A DNA stretch of 5,234 nt from Candidatus Omnitrophota bacterium (GTDB lineage Bacteria > Omnitrophota > Gorgyraeia > B26-G9). Position numbers and translations under genes: made by a program. Shown one piece after another: positions 1-5,234 of this stretch. The notes beneath the pieces are model-generated. The model was not told where the DNA came from. It saw only the letters and a list, made by a program, of their open reading frames with translations, and made no database searches. Every line of letters starts with the position of its first letter. The first letter of the stretch is position 1. The stretch spans positions 1 through 5,234 of the forward strand of contig JAGYOO010000121.1 of assembly GCA_018399295.1 (NCBI GenBank), in the 5' to 3' direction.

Positions 1-35
1 CTCCAAGCGAGCTAAGGCGAGCGGCCTCCAAGAGA

Positions 36-52
36 AGCATGCAAAGCATGCT
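36..52. repeat. Perfect 7-bp inverted repeat with AAA/TTT loop
   Basis: AGCATGC (36-42), loop AAA, GCATGCT (46-52). Each arm also contains the self-complementary GCATGC, so the same bases can be read as a direct or an inverted duplication. It sits between the two CGGCCTCC copies. No T-run follows on either strand, so it is not a canonical terminator. Confidence 0.8.
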
Positions 53-89
53 GAACGGCCTCCGAGCTCCAGCGAACGATAGTGAGCGT

Positions 90-134
90 GCTAAGCGGAG
101 CTAGCGCCAGCGCTAGCGCAGCGTAGCGCTTAGC
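90..134 (-). repeat. Nested hairpin at the end of pheT
   Basis: The outer arms GCTAAGCG (90-97) and CGCTTAGC (127-134) are perfectly complementary. They enclose a second perfect pair, GCTAGCGC (100-107) and GCGCTAGC (110-117), with a 2-base loop. An alternative pairing, AGCGCTA (109-115) with TAGCGCT (124-130), competes with the inner stem. The pheT stop codon (113-115) and its last codons lie inside. In the transcript this would be a strong GC-rich structure at the 3' end of the operon, but the following bases on the minus strand (CACTATCGTTCG) hold no U-tract. It is therefore better seen as a possible 3' stabiliser, Rho-type pause or mobile palindrome than as an intrinsic terminator; which of these is unknown. 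Confidence 0.65.
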
Positions 135-2143
135 TTGGTTTCTAACGCTTGCTTTACGGACTCGTAGAGCTTGGTTACCTGGTCTTCGGTCAGGGTGGTT
201 TCTTTGCTGCGGTATTCGATGGTGAAGGCTAGGCTTTTGCTTCCTTTGGGGACTTGTTCGCCTTTGTAGACGTCGAACAGGCGGATGGTTTCGGCAAGGT
301 CGCCGGCTGAGGCGCGGATGACGTCAAAGGCCTGTTCCGCGGTTACGGTCTCGGGGACGACGATGGCGATGTCCCGGCTGGATGAAGGATACCGGGGCAC
401 GGGTTCATAGTGGTATTCAATCGCGCTGTGTTTAAGCATGGGTTCAAGCTGGATGGCGGCGAAATAGACGTCTTCTGTAATATCAAAGTTCTTAAGCACG
501 TCTTTGGCGATCCTGCCGCAATGGCCGATGATCTCGTCGTTGATAACAAACTCTGCCGCCTGCTCGGGGTCAAAGGATTCAATAGCCGAAGGCCGGATGG
601 CCCAGGTTTTGACTCCGGCTTTTTCGAAGAGCTCCTCCACCATGCCTTTTATATCGTAAAAATTCACGGGCTTCTGGTGGTCCTGCCAGTTATTGTGCCG
701 GCTGCCGCAAAGGGCGATGCCGATGGTCTCGGTTTCGCTGAACCCCTTTTCCAGGAGCCCATAGACCCGGGCGATCTCGAATATCTTTATCTCCGGCCGC
801 TTCCGGTTAAGGTTGAGGTTCACGGCCTTCAGGAAGTTCGGCAGCAGCGAGGCGCGCATGAATTCCTGCTCGCTGCTTAAAGGGTTCATGATCTTTACCG
901 GTTTGTCTGCCGCCGCTCTGGCATTTCGCGCGGCATTTCCGCTGACCAGGGTGTATGTCAGCACCTCGTTAAGCCCCATTCCAGTAAGGGCAACGCGCAA
1001 GGCGTCTTTGCTTTGGGTAAGCGGGCCGCGGGCCGGTTCGATCCGGGGTGTCTGCGGCGGAAGCAGGACCGGTATCTTATCATAGCCCCAGATCCGGGCG
1101 ATCTCTTCAATAAGGTCTTCTTCAATATTCACGTCCCGCCGGAATGACGGCACATCAACGATAAAATCGTTTTCATCCACATTGACCTTGAATCCCAGGG
1201 CTTCCAGGATCTCTTTCATTGTCGGAAACGGGATATCGGTGCCGACAAGCGCGGTAACGCGCCAAGGGCTCAGGCGGACCTGCCTGGGTTCAATCGCAAA
1301 AAGGTTTACCTCAGACGCCGGAGTGGAAACATCGGCCTCACAGACCTGGCGGTAGAGAACCGCGGCCCGGCGGGAGGAAAAATCGACGTTTTTAATATCC
1401 GCTCCGCGTTCAAACCGGTAATTGGCCTCTGTGGAAAGTCCGAGCTTGCGGGAAGCGCGGCGGATGATCACCGGATCGAACCAGGCGCTTTCTAAAAGGA
1501 TGTTGCGGGTATTTTCCGTGACCTCGGTGTCCAGACCTCCCATAATACCGGCAATGGCCACAGGTTTGACCGCGTCGGCGATTACCAGGATGCTCTCGTC
1601 CAGTTCCCGTTCCACGCCGTCAATGGTAGTGATCTTCTCGCCTTTTTTCGCCCGGCGGACGATTATCTTGCCTCCCTCGAGCTTATTGAGATCAAAGGCG
1701 TGCAACGGCTGGCCGGTTTCGTACAGGCAGTAATTGGTTATATCCGCTCCGTTGTTTATGGTCCGCGAACCCACTGCCTCCAGTCGCTGTTTCATCCAGG
1801 CCGGAGACTCAGCGATCTTGACGTCCTTGATTATCCGGGCGATGTAGCGCAGACACCCTTGTTTATCTTCGATCTCAATGGGAAACGCCGGGCCCATGGC
1901 TGCTTCGGGCAGATGTTCCAGAGGCGACATCTTTACCCCGGTAATGGCCTGGACCTCACGGGCTACGCCGACAAGGCTCAGCCAGTCCGGCCGGTTCGAG
2001 GTTATCTCCACCTCGAAGATACTGTCCTTTTCCGCGGGAATAACATTGACCTCCAGACCGGCCATGGTCAGCTTAGCCGCGACTTCTTCAGCCAAAAGGT
2101 TGGAGTCGATAAATTGTTTAAGCCAGTTATAGGAAATTTTCAT
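113..2143 (-). CDS. pheT: Phenylalanyl-tRNA synthetase beta subunit lacking the tRNA-binding OB domain
   Basis: Structural and editing partner of PheS; it removes tyrosine wrongly attached to tRNA-Phe. It has 676 residues against about 795-800 in E. coli. The N-terminus MKISYNWLKQFID is the family start and TMAGLEV (26-32) matches E. coli. The protein then passes within about 10 residues to FEVEITSNRPDWLSLVGVARE, so the EMAP-II-like tRNA-binding domain of about 110 residues is absent from inside the chain. The rest is complete. The B3/B4 editing module spans about 95-270, with residues equivalent to E. coli H261, E334, T354 and A356 present as His148, Glu218, Thr238 and Ala240. The B5 domain is at about 288-358, the catalytic-like core at about 365-560, and the anticodon-binding FDX-ACB domain at about 580-676 (RYPSSSRDIAIVV, LFDVYKG). 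The start is 6 bases after the pheS stop with only a weak GAGA upstream, so it is probably coupled. The last codons and the TAG lie inside the repeat cluster, but the ending SATLR still aligns with usual C-termini. No frameshift was seen. Confidence 0.97.
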   Translation of the reverse strand: MKISYNWLKQFIDSNLLAEEVAAKLTMAGLEVNVIPAEKDSIFEVEITSNRPDWLSLVGVAREVQAITGVKMSPLEHLPEAAMGPAFPIEIEDKQGCLRYIARIIKDVKIAESPAWMKQRLEAVGSRTINNGADITNYCLYETGQPLHAFDLNKLEGGKIIVRRAKKGEKITTIDGVERELDESILVIADAVKPVAIAGIMGGLDTEVTENTRNILLESAWFDPVIIRRASRKLGLSTEANYRFERGADIKNVDFSSRRAAVLYRQVCEADVSTPASEVNLFAIEPRQVRLSPWRVTALVGTDIPFPTMKEILEALGFKVNVDENDFIVDVPSFRRDVNIEEDLIEEIARIWGYDKIPVLLPPQTPRIEPARGPLTQSKDALRVALTGMGLNEVLTYTLVSGNAARNARAAADKPVKIMNPLSSEQEFMRASLLPNFLKAVNLNLNRKRPEIKIFEIARVYGLLEKGFSETETIGIALCGSRHNNWQDHQKPVNFYDIKGMVEELFEKAGVKTWAIRPSAIESFDPEQAAEFVINDEIIGHCGRIAKDVLKNFDITEDVYFAAIQLEPMLKHSAIEYHYEPVPRYPSSSRDIAIVVPETVTAEQAFDVIRASAGDLAETIRLFDVYKGEQVPKGSKSLAFTIEYRSKETTLTEDQVTKLYESVKQALETKLSATLR

Positions 2144-2149
2144 GATCTC

Positions 2150-3178
2150 TCAGCCGCCGAACTGCCGGTTGAATTTAAGGTCGTTTTCGTAGAAAAGGCG
2201 GATGTCTTCAATGCCGTATTTAAGCATGGCCACGCGCTCAATGCCCATACCAAAGGCGAATCCGGAATATTTAGAGCTGTCTATCTTCCCGGCTTCCAGC
2301 ACCCGGGGATGGACCATGCCCGCGCCAAGTATCTCCAGCCAGCCGCTCCCCTTGCAGACGCGGCAGCCCTTGCCCTGGCAGAGAATGCAGGTGACGTCAA
2401 CCTCAACACTTGGTTCGGTAAACGGAAAAAAATGAGGGCGAAATCTGGACAGGGTCTGTTCGCCGAATAACTTTCTGGCGAACACGGAAAGAAAGCCTTT
2501 AAGGTGCGCCATGGAGATGTTTTCATCCACAAGCAGGCCTTCGACCTGATGGAACATAAAAGAATGGCTGGCGTCAACCGCGTCCGGCCGGTAGACCTTT
2601 CCCGGCACCAGGACCCGCAGCGGAGGTTTAAGCTTTTCCATGGCTCGCACCTGTACCGGTGAGGTATGACTGCGCAGGACATGGCTGGCGTCAAGATAAA
2701 AGGTGTCAAACGCCTCCCTGGAGGGATGCTCCAGGGGTATGTTCAAAGCCTCGAAGTTGTAATACTCGGTCTCGATCTCCGGGCCTTCCACGATCTGGAA
2801 ACCCATCTCCACAAACAGGCTGCTGATCTCATCAATTACCAGGGTGATGGGATGCAGGCGGCCCAGCTCACGGCGGACCGAAGGCAGGGTAATGTCGAAT
2901 GTCCCGGCCTTGTTTAAGGATTTCTGTTTGGTGAGCTTTCCTAGTTCAACCTGACGCTGCTTCAGGCCGTCCTGGACAAGCTGCTTAAACCGGTTGATGC
3001 CCTTGCCGGCCTTTGGCTTCTCCTCCGCGGACAGTTTACCCATATCCTGAAACAGATCCATGACATGGCCCTTGCGGCCAAGGTACTTTATCCGGATCCC
3101 CTCCAGGGCGTCCCGCGAATCGGCTTTCTTGAGGTCGGCCCGTAATTCAAGCTCCAGGGCCTCCAGCTTTTGTTTCAT
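2150..3178 (-). CDS. pheS: Phenylalanyl-tRNA synthetase alpha subunit
   Basis: Catalytic subunit of the (alpha-beta)2 PheRS that activates phenylalanine and loads tRNA-Phe. It has 342 residues, normal for the family. An N-terminal coiled-coil region (about 1-90) holds the conserved KYLGRKG (31-37). The class II core follows: motif 1 around HPITLVIDEI (109-118), substrate-pocket HTSPVQVR (171-178), motif 2 (VYRPDAVDASHSFMFHQVEG, 195-214), FPFTEPSVEVDV (251-262) and motif 3 GFAFGMGIER (306-315). Ala308 matches the E. coli A294 position that sets the size of the Phe pocket. An insert after EVDV contains CxxC-x4-CxxC (Cys264, 267, 272, 275; bases 2389-2354), a possible metal knuckle that E. coli PheS lacks but that I recall from other phyla. 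The start lies 4 bases after the rplT stop and no clear Shine-Dalgarno sequence is visible, so translational coupling to rplT is likely. The stop is TGA. Confidence 0.98.
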   Translation of the reverse strand: MKQKLEALELELRADLKKADSRDALEGIRIKYLGRKGHVMDLFQDMGKLSAEEKPKAGKGINRFKQLVQDGLKQRQVELGKLTKQKSLNKAGTFDITLPSVRRELGRLHPITLVIDEISSLFVEMGFQIVEGPEIETEYYNFEALNIPLEHPSREAFDTFYLDASHVLRSHTSPVQVRAMEKLKPPLRVLVPGKVYRPDAVDASHSFMFHQVEGLLVDENISMAHLKGFLSVFARKLFGEQTLSRFRPHFFPFTEPSVEVDVTCILCQGKGCRVCKGSGWLEILGAGMVHPRVLEAGKIDSSKYSGFAFGMGIERVAMLKYGIEDIRLFYENDLKFNRQFGG

Positions 3179-3182
3179 CAGT

Positions 3183-3533
3183 TTAGAGAGTCTTTACTTT
3201 TTCCAGCAGCGCCTTGAAAGTCGGCTTGTCGTTTACCGCCATCTCAGCGAGCATCTTGCGGTCGAGAGCGATGTTGGCTTTTTTCAGAGCGGACATGAAC
3301 CGGCTGTAGCTGAGGCCGTGTTCACGCACAGCGGCGTTTACGCGAACGGTCCAGAGGCTTCTGAATTCACGTTTGCGCAGGCGGCGATGCTCGTAGGCGT
3401 ACGACAGCGCGCGCAGGAGCGTTTCTTTGGCCCGGCGATAGACATTGCCTCTCTGGCCGAAACTGCCCTTTACCGCCTTGATGACCTTCTTTTTCCGGGC
3501 CCGAGAGGCCGGAGATCTTTTTACCCGTGGCAT
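3183..3533 (-). CDS. rplT: 50S ribosomal protein L20
   Basis: L20 binds 23S rRNA early and is needed for large-subunit assembly; in several bacteria it also represses its own operon. The protein has 116 residues, the usual length. Residues 1-60 form the long basic helical tail ([16 protein letters not shown] at the start) and 61-116 the globular part, with the conserved [15 protein letters not shown] (66-80), [11 protein letters not shown] (90-100) and NDK (101-103). The segment [15 protein letters not shown] (23-37) departs from the more usual GYRGARS-type sequence at this place, which may carry lineage information. The start ATG at 3533 follows a strong AAGGAGG and is followed by the family-typical MPRVKR. 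The stop TAA is only 4 bases before pheS. Confidence 0.98.
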   Translation of the reverse strand: MPRVKRSPASRARKKKVIKAVKGSFGQRGNVYRRAKETLLRALSYAYEHRRLRKREFRSLWTVRVNAAVREHGLSYSRFMSALKKANIALDRKMLAEMAVNDKPTFKALLEKVKTL

Positions 3534-3541
3534 GTTTTAAT

Positions 3542-3548
3542 CCTCCTT
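3542..3548 (-). promoter_or_regulatory. Ribosome binding site of rplT
   Basis: AAGGAGG on the minus strand, 8 bases before the rplT ATG, in the 21-base gap after the rpmI stop. It is the strongest match besides that of infC, so rplT has its own initiation signal and need not rely only on coupling to rpmI. Confidence 0.85.
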
Positions 3549-3554
3549 CAATTT

Positions 3555-3752
3555 TTAAGCGTAAGGAAGAAGCGTTTTTATGGTGCGCTCTTCCACGTGA
3601 CTTACAAGCTGCGGCACCCGCAGACCTCTTTTGCGCTTCGCGTTCTTCGAAGCCTTGAGATGTCCCCGTCCGCCTTTACTGCGTTTGACCTTGCCGGAGC
3701 CGGTTACTTTAAACCGCTTGGCAGCGCCTTTTTTTGTCTTCAGTTTCGGCAT
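3555..3752 (-). CDS. rpmI: 50S ribosomal protein L35
   Basis: Small, very basic protein of the large ribosomal subunit, 65 residues, the usual length for the family. The N-terminus MPKLKTKKGAAKRFKVTGSG is the L35 signature almost unchanged, followed by a Lys/Arg-rich middle (KVKRSKGGRGHLKASKNAKRKRGL) and a short C-terminal helix ending in LLPYA. The start ATG at 3752 follows the infC TGA by 13 bases, with an AAGGA site at 3765-3761 and an 8-base spacer. It lies between infC and rplT as in most bacteria. In E. coli, L20 represses rpmI and rplT translation through an RNA structure just upstream of rpmI. The short gap leaves room for such a structure only if it uses infC coding sequence, and I could not confirm one by eye. 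Confidence 0.98.
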   Translation of the reverse strand: MPKLKTKKGAAKRFKVTGSGKVKRSKGGRGHLKASKNAKRKRGLRVPQLVSHVEERTIKTLLPYA

Positions 3753-3765
3753 GAGTGTTATCCTT

Positions 3766-4275
3766 TCACGTCTTTGGTTTTAATACCATTATCAGACTGC
3801 GGCCCTCGCGATTCGGCCTTTTTTCCACTTCACCGAATTCCTGGATGTCGTCGGCGAGACGCGCGAGTATCTTCTCTCCGAACTCCATGTGGGCCATCTC
3901 CCGGCCGCGGAACCTCATCTGTACTTTCACTTTATCGTGATGCTCGAGGAAACTCTTCAGGGTCTTCAGCTTTACCTGATAATCGTGTTCCTGGATCTTC
4001 GGCTTCATCCGAATTTCCTTCATCTGCATCGTCTTTTGCTTCTTTTTAGCAATCCGTTCCTTTTTACTCTGCTCGTAACGGAACTTGCTGTAATCCATTA
4101 TCCGGCATACGGGCGGATTGGCCTGCGGAGCGACCTCGACCAGGTCTAAAAACTGCTCGCGCGCCATGTCCATGGCCTGTGGAGTGGGAACGATCCCGAT
4201 CTGCTCTCCATTCGGCCCGATCAGTCGTAACTCTTTTGCCCGGATTTGCTCATTGATTCGTGTAAACTTTGAAAT
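3766..4275 (-). CDS. infC: Translation initiation factor IF-3, AUU start codon
   Basis: IF3 binds the 30S subunit, keeps it apart from the 50S and proofreads the start codon and initiator tRNA. The frame from the first ATG (4173) would give only 135 residues and begin in the middle of the N-domain. Reading upstream in the same frame adds 34 codons that match the family N-terminus (SKFTRINEQIRAKELRLIG, then PNGEQIGIV). The frame reaches an ATT at 4275-4273, placed 6 bases after a strong AGGAGGT. No ATG, GTG or TTG lies in that extension, so the start is ATT and the protein has 169 residues, a normal IF3 length. The N-domain covers about 1-68 (PPVCRIMDY at 54-62), followed by a Lys-rich linker helix at about 69-85. 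The C-domain carries the IF3 signature FRGREMAH at 122-129. The stop is TGA, 13 bases before rpmI. An AUU start is known in E. coli infC and makes the mRNA sensitive to IF3 itself; the same control is inferred here. Confidence 0.97.
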   Translation of the reverse strand: MSKFTRINEQIRAKELRLIGPNGEQIGIVPTPQAMDMAREQFLDLVEVAPQANPPVCRIMDYSKFRYEQSKKERIAKKKQKTMQMKEIRMKPKIQEHDYQVKLKTLKSFLEHHDKVKVQMRFRGREMAHMEFGEKILARLADDIQEFGEVEKRPNREGRSLIMVLKPKT

Positions 4276-4281
4276 AGGACC

Positions 4282-4288
4282 ACCTCCT
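4282..4288 (-). promoter_or_regulatory. Shine-Dalgarno sequence that fixes the AUU start of infC
   Basis: The minus strand reads AGGAGGT in the 14-base gap between the thrS stop and infC, 6 bases before ATT. This near-perfect anti-16S match is the main reason to place the start at the ATT and not at the first downstream ATG (4173), which lies about 100 bases away with no comparable site. AGGA at 4288-4285 could pair with TCCT at 4279-4276 in a weak 4-bp hairpin covering the site; whether this forms is unknown. Confidence 0.9.
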
Positions 4289-4289
4289 G

Positions 4290-5234
4290 TTAAAGAATCA
4301 ACTTACCTGAGATTACCTTCTCGAGCTCGGCAATCAGTTCTTCAGGCATAACATTTTCACGCACTTTGCCTTTTTCCGGCCCGCGTTCCAGCCGGACTGA
4401 AACAGTGCCCGCGGAAACCTCTTTTTCTCCGATAACCAGAATATAGGGGGCCTTCTGCTTTACGGCTTCCCTTATCTTATATCCGACTTTTTCACTCCGG
4501 TGATCAGTCTCCACCCGGATATCGGCATTTTTAAGCTGTTTTTCTAAACCAGAGCAATATTCGTGCTGATTTTCAGTTACCGGCACTATTTTTACCTGAC
4601 AGGGTGAAAGCCATACCGGCAATGCCCCGGCGTAATGCTCGATAAGCGCGCCCATGAACCGCTCAAGGCTTCCCAGGATGACCCGGTGCAGCATTATCGG
4701 CCGTTTCATGCTGCCATCGGCAGCGGCATATTCCAGGTCGAACCTTTCCGGCAGGGCGAAATCGCACTGGATCGTGGCGCACTGCCAGGAGCGGCCTAAA
4801 GCGTCTTTAAGTTTAATGTCGATCTTCGGACCGTAAAAAGCGCCGTCGCCCGCGTTAATATCGTATTTAAGGCCTTTTTCCTTCAGTGAGAGCTCCAGGG
4901 CCTCGGTGGCTCTCTCCCAGTCGGAGTCGGTGCCGATGGATTTTTCCGGCCGGGTGCTGAGTTCGATCTCCCATTCCTCGAAACCGAAGACCTTCATGGT
5001 ATCAATGACAAACTCGATTATCGCCTTTATCTCGTCCCGGAGCTGTTCCTCCTGGCAGAAGATGTGGGCGTCGTCCTGGGTAAATCCGCGCACGCGCAGC
5101 AGGCCGTGCAGAACCCCGGACTTTTCGTTACGGTAGACCGTTCCCAGCTCGAAAAACCGCAGCGGCAGTTCCCGGTAGCTGCGGACCCGCGAACTGTAGA
5201 CCATAATATGCGCCGGGCAGTTCATCGGCTTTAT
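4290..5234 (-). CDS. thrS: Threonyl-tRNA synthetase, C-terminal part (5' end outside window)
   Basis: Class II aminoacyl-tRNA synthetase that attaches threonine to tRNA-Thr in the cytoplasm. Only 314 codons are in the window. The frame is open to the right-hand edge, so the ATG at 5225 is an internal Met and not the start. The family is about 640 residues, so the N-terminal TGS and editing domains lie outside. Numbering from the first visible codon, the three zinc ligands that hold threonine are present: Cys6 in KPMNCPAH (5217-5219), His57 in DDAHIF (5064-5066) and His183 in MLHRVILGS (4686-4688), at the same spacing as E. coli C334/H385/H511. The motif 2 arginine is Arg35 (VYRNE) and the motif 3 arginine is Arg192 (GSLERF). 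The anticodon-binding domain spans about residues 210-305; the Glu and Arg equivalent to E. coli E600 and R609 are kept ([12 protein letters not shown]), while the N575 position is Ser (HRSEK). It ends in TAA 14 bases before infC, so the two are probably co-transcribed. Identification is secure. Confidence 0.98.
   Translation of the reverse strand: MKPMNCPAHIMVYSSRVRSYRELPLRFFELGTVYRNEKSGVLHGLLRVRGFTQDDAHIFCQEEQLRDEIKAIIEFVIDTMKVFGFEEWEIELSTRPEKSIGTDSDWERATEALELSLKEKGLKYDINAGDGAFYGPKIDIKLKDALGRSWQCATIQCDFALPERFDLEYAAADGSMKRPIMLHRVILGSLERFMGALIEHYAGALPVWLSPCQVKIVPVTENQHEYCSGLEKQLKNADIRVETDHRSEKVGYKIREAVKQKAPYILVIGEKEVSAGTVSVRLERGPEKGKVRENVMPEELIAELEKVISGKLIL

Larger units (their letters stand above)
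1..134. repeat. Cluster of short palindromic and duplicated AGC/GCT words downstream of and into pheT
   Basis: No gene is visible between the left edge and the pheT stop. The plus strand shows the trinucleotide AGC 16 times in 134 bases (starting at 6, 10, 20, 36, 45, 65, 71, 85, 94, 99, 103, 109, 115, 120, 125 and 132). CGGCCTCC occurs at 22-29 and 56-63, and CTCC at 1-4 may be the end of a third copy cut by the edge. Between these lie segments in which a word is doubled: GCGAGC at 7-12 and 17-22, GCATGC at 37-42 and 46-51. GCTAGCGC is doubled at 100-107 and 112-119. The cluster overlaps the last codons of pheT. It is not a CRISPR array, since units and spacers are too short and irregular. 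It resembles an intergenic palindromic repeat family (REP/MITE-like), but I do not recognise a named one. Confidence 0.75.

Noticed and set aside
36..52. Intrinsic terminator for the operon
   Set aside because: The stem is only 7 bp with a 3-base loop and is not followed by a T-run in the direction of transcription.
1..112. CRISPR array
   Set aside because: The repeated unit is only about 8 bases, spacers differ widely in length and are themselves repetitive, and no leader or cas gene is visible.
2141..2152. Frameshift or fusion between pheS and pheT
   Set aside because: pheS ends with a clean TGA after its normal C-terminus and pheT starts 6 bases later with its normal N-terminus; the short gap is ordinary operon packing.
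1700..2470. 256-codon plus-strand open frame opposite the pheT/pheS junction
   Set aside because: The opposite strand carries conserved PheT and PheS sequence throughout. The plus-strand product has no family resemblance or plausible ribosome binding site context.
3060..4049. 329-codon plus-strand open frame opposite infC, rpmI, rplT and the start of pheS
   Set aside because: It spans four well-supported minus-strand genes and their gaps, and the protein has low-complexity Ser/Arg/Phe-rich stretches with no recognisable domain. It is an antisense shadow.
3766..4173. A 135-residue IF3 starting at the ATG at 4173
   Set aside because: It would lack the first 34 residues of the conserved N-domain. 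The upstream codons match IF3 and lead to an ATT with a strong Shine-Dalgarno sequence.

Overview
The window is one tightly packed stretch of a classical bacterial translation operon, read entirely from the minus strand. In transcription order (high to low coordinates) it holds the 3' half of thrS, then infC, rpmI, rplT, pheS and pheT. The gaps between genes are 14, 13, 21, 4 and 6 bases, and no internal promoter or terminator is visible. The last ~110 bases, downstream of pheT, contain no gene but a dense cluster of short palindromic and duplicated words. No stretch above 300 bases lacks a gene.

The organism is a bacterium of moderate GC. The order thrS-infC-rpmI-rplT-pheS-pheT is the E. coli-like arrangement, but pheM and its attenuator are missing and several proteins do not look proteobacterial: PheS carries a four-cysteine insert, PheT lacks the tRNA-binding OB-fold domain, and L20 has a divergent N-terminal tail. 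The short-word palindromic spacer is also unlike Escherichia. A deep-branching Gram-negative lineage, for example the PVC/Omnitrophota neighbourhood, is a guess from general resemblance and not a proven assignment.

The six products all serve protein synthesis. ThrRS and the PheRS alpha/beta pair charge tRNAs, IF3 guards start-codon choice and subunit dissociation, and L35 and L20 are large-subunit proteins (L20 is an early assembly protein). The infC gene begins with AUU behind a strong Shine-Dalgarno sequence. This start implies the well-known IF3 self-repression through discrimination against its own start codon. It also means the reading frame from the first ATG misses the first 34 residues.

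I found no convincing new multi-gene system here. The parts most worth a second look are the PheT domain loss, the AUU start of infC, and the word-repeat cluster at positions 1-134, which runs into the end of pheT and supplies its last codons and stop.
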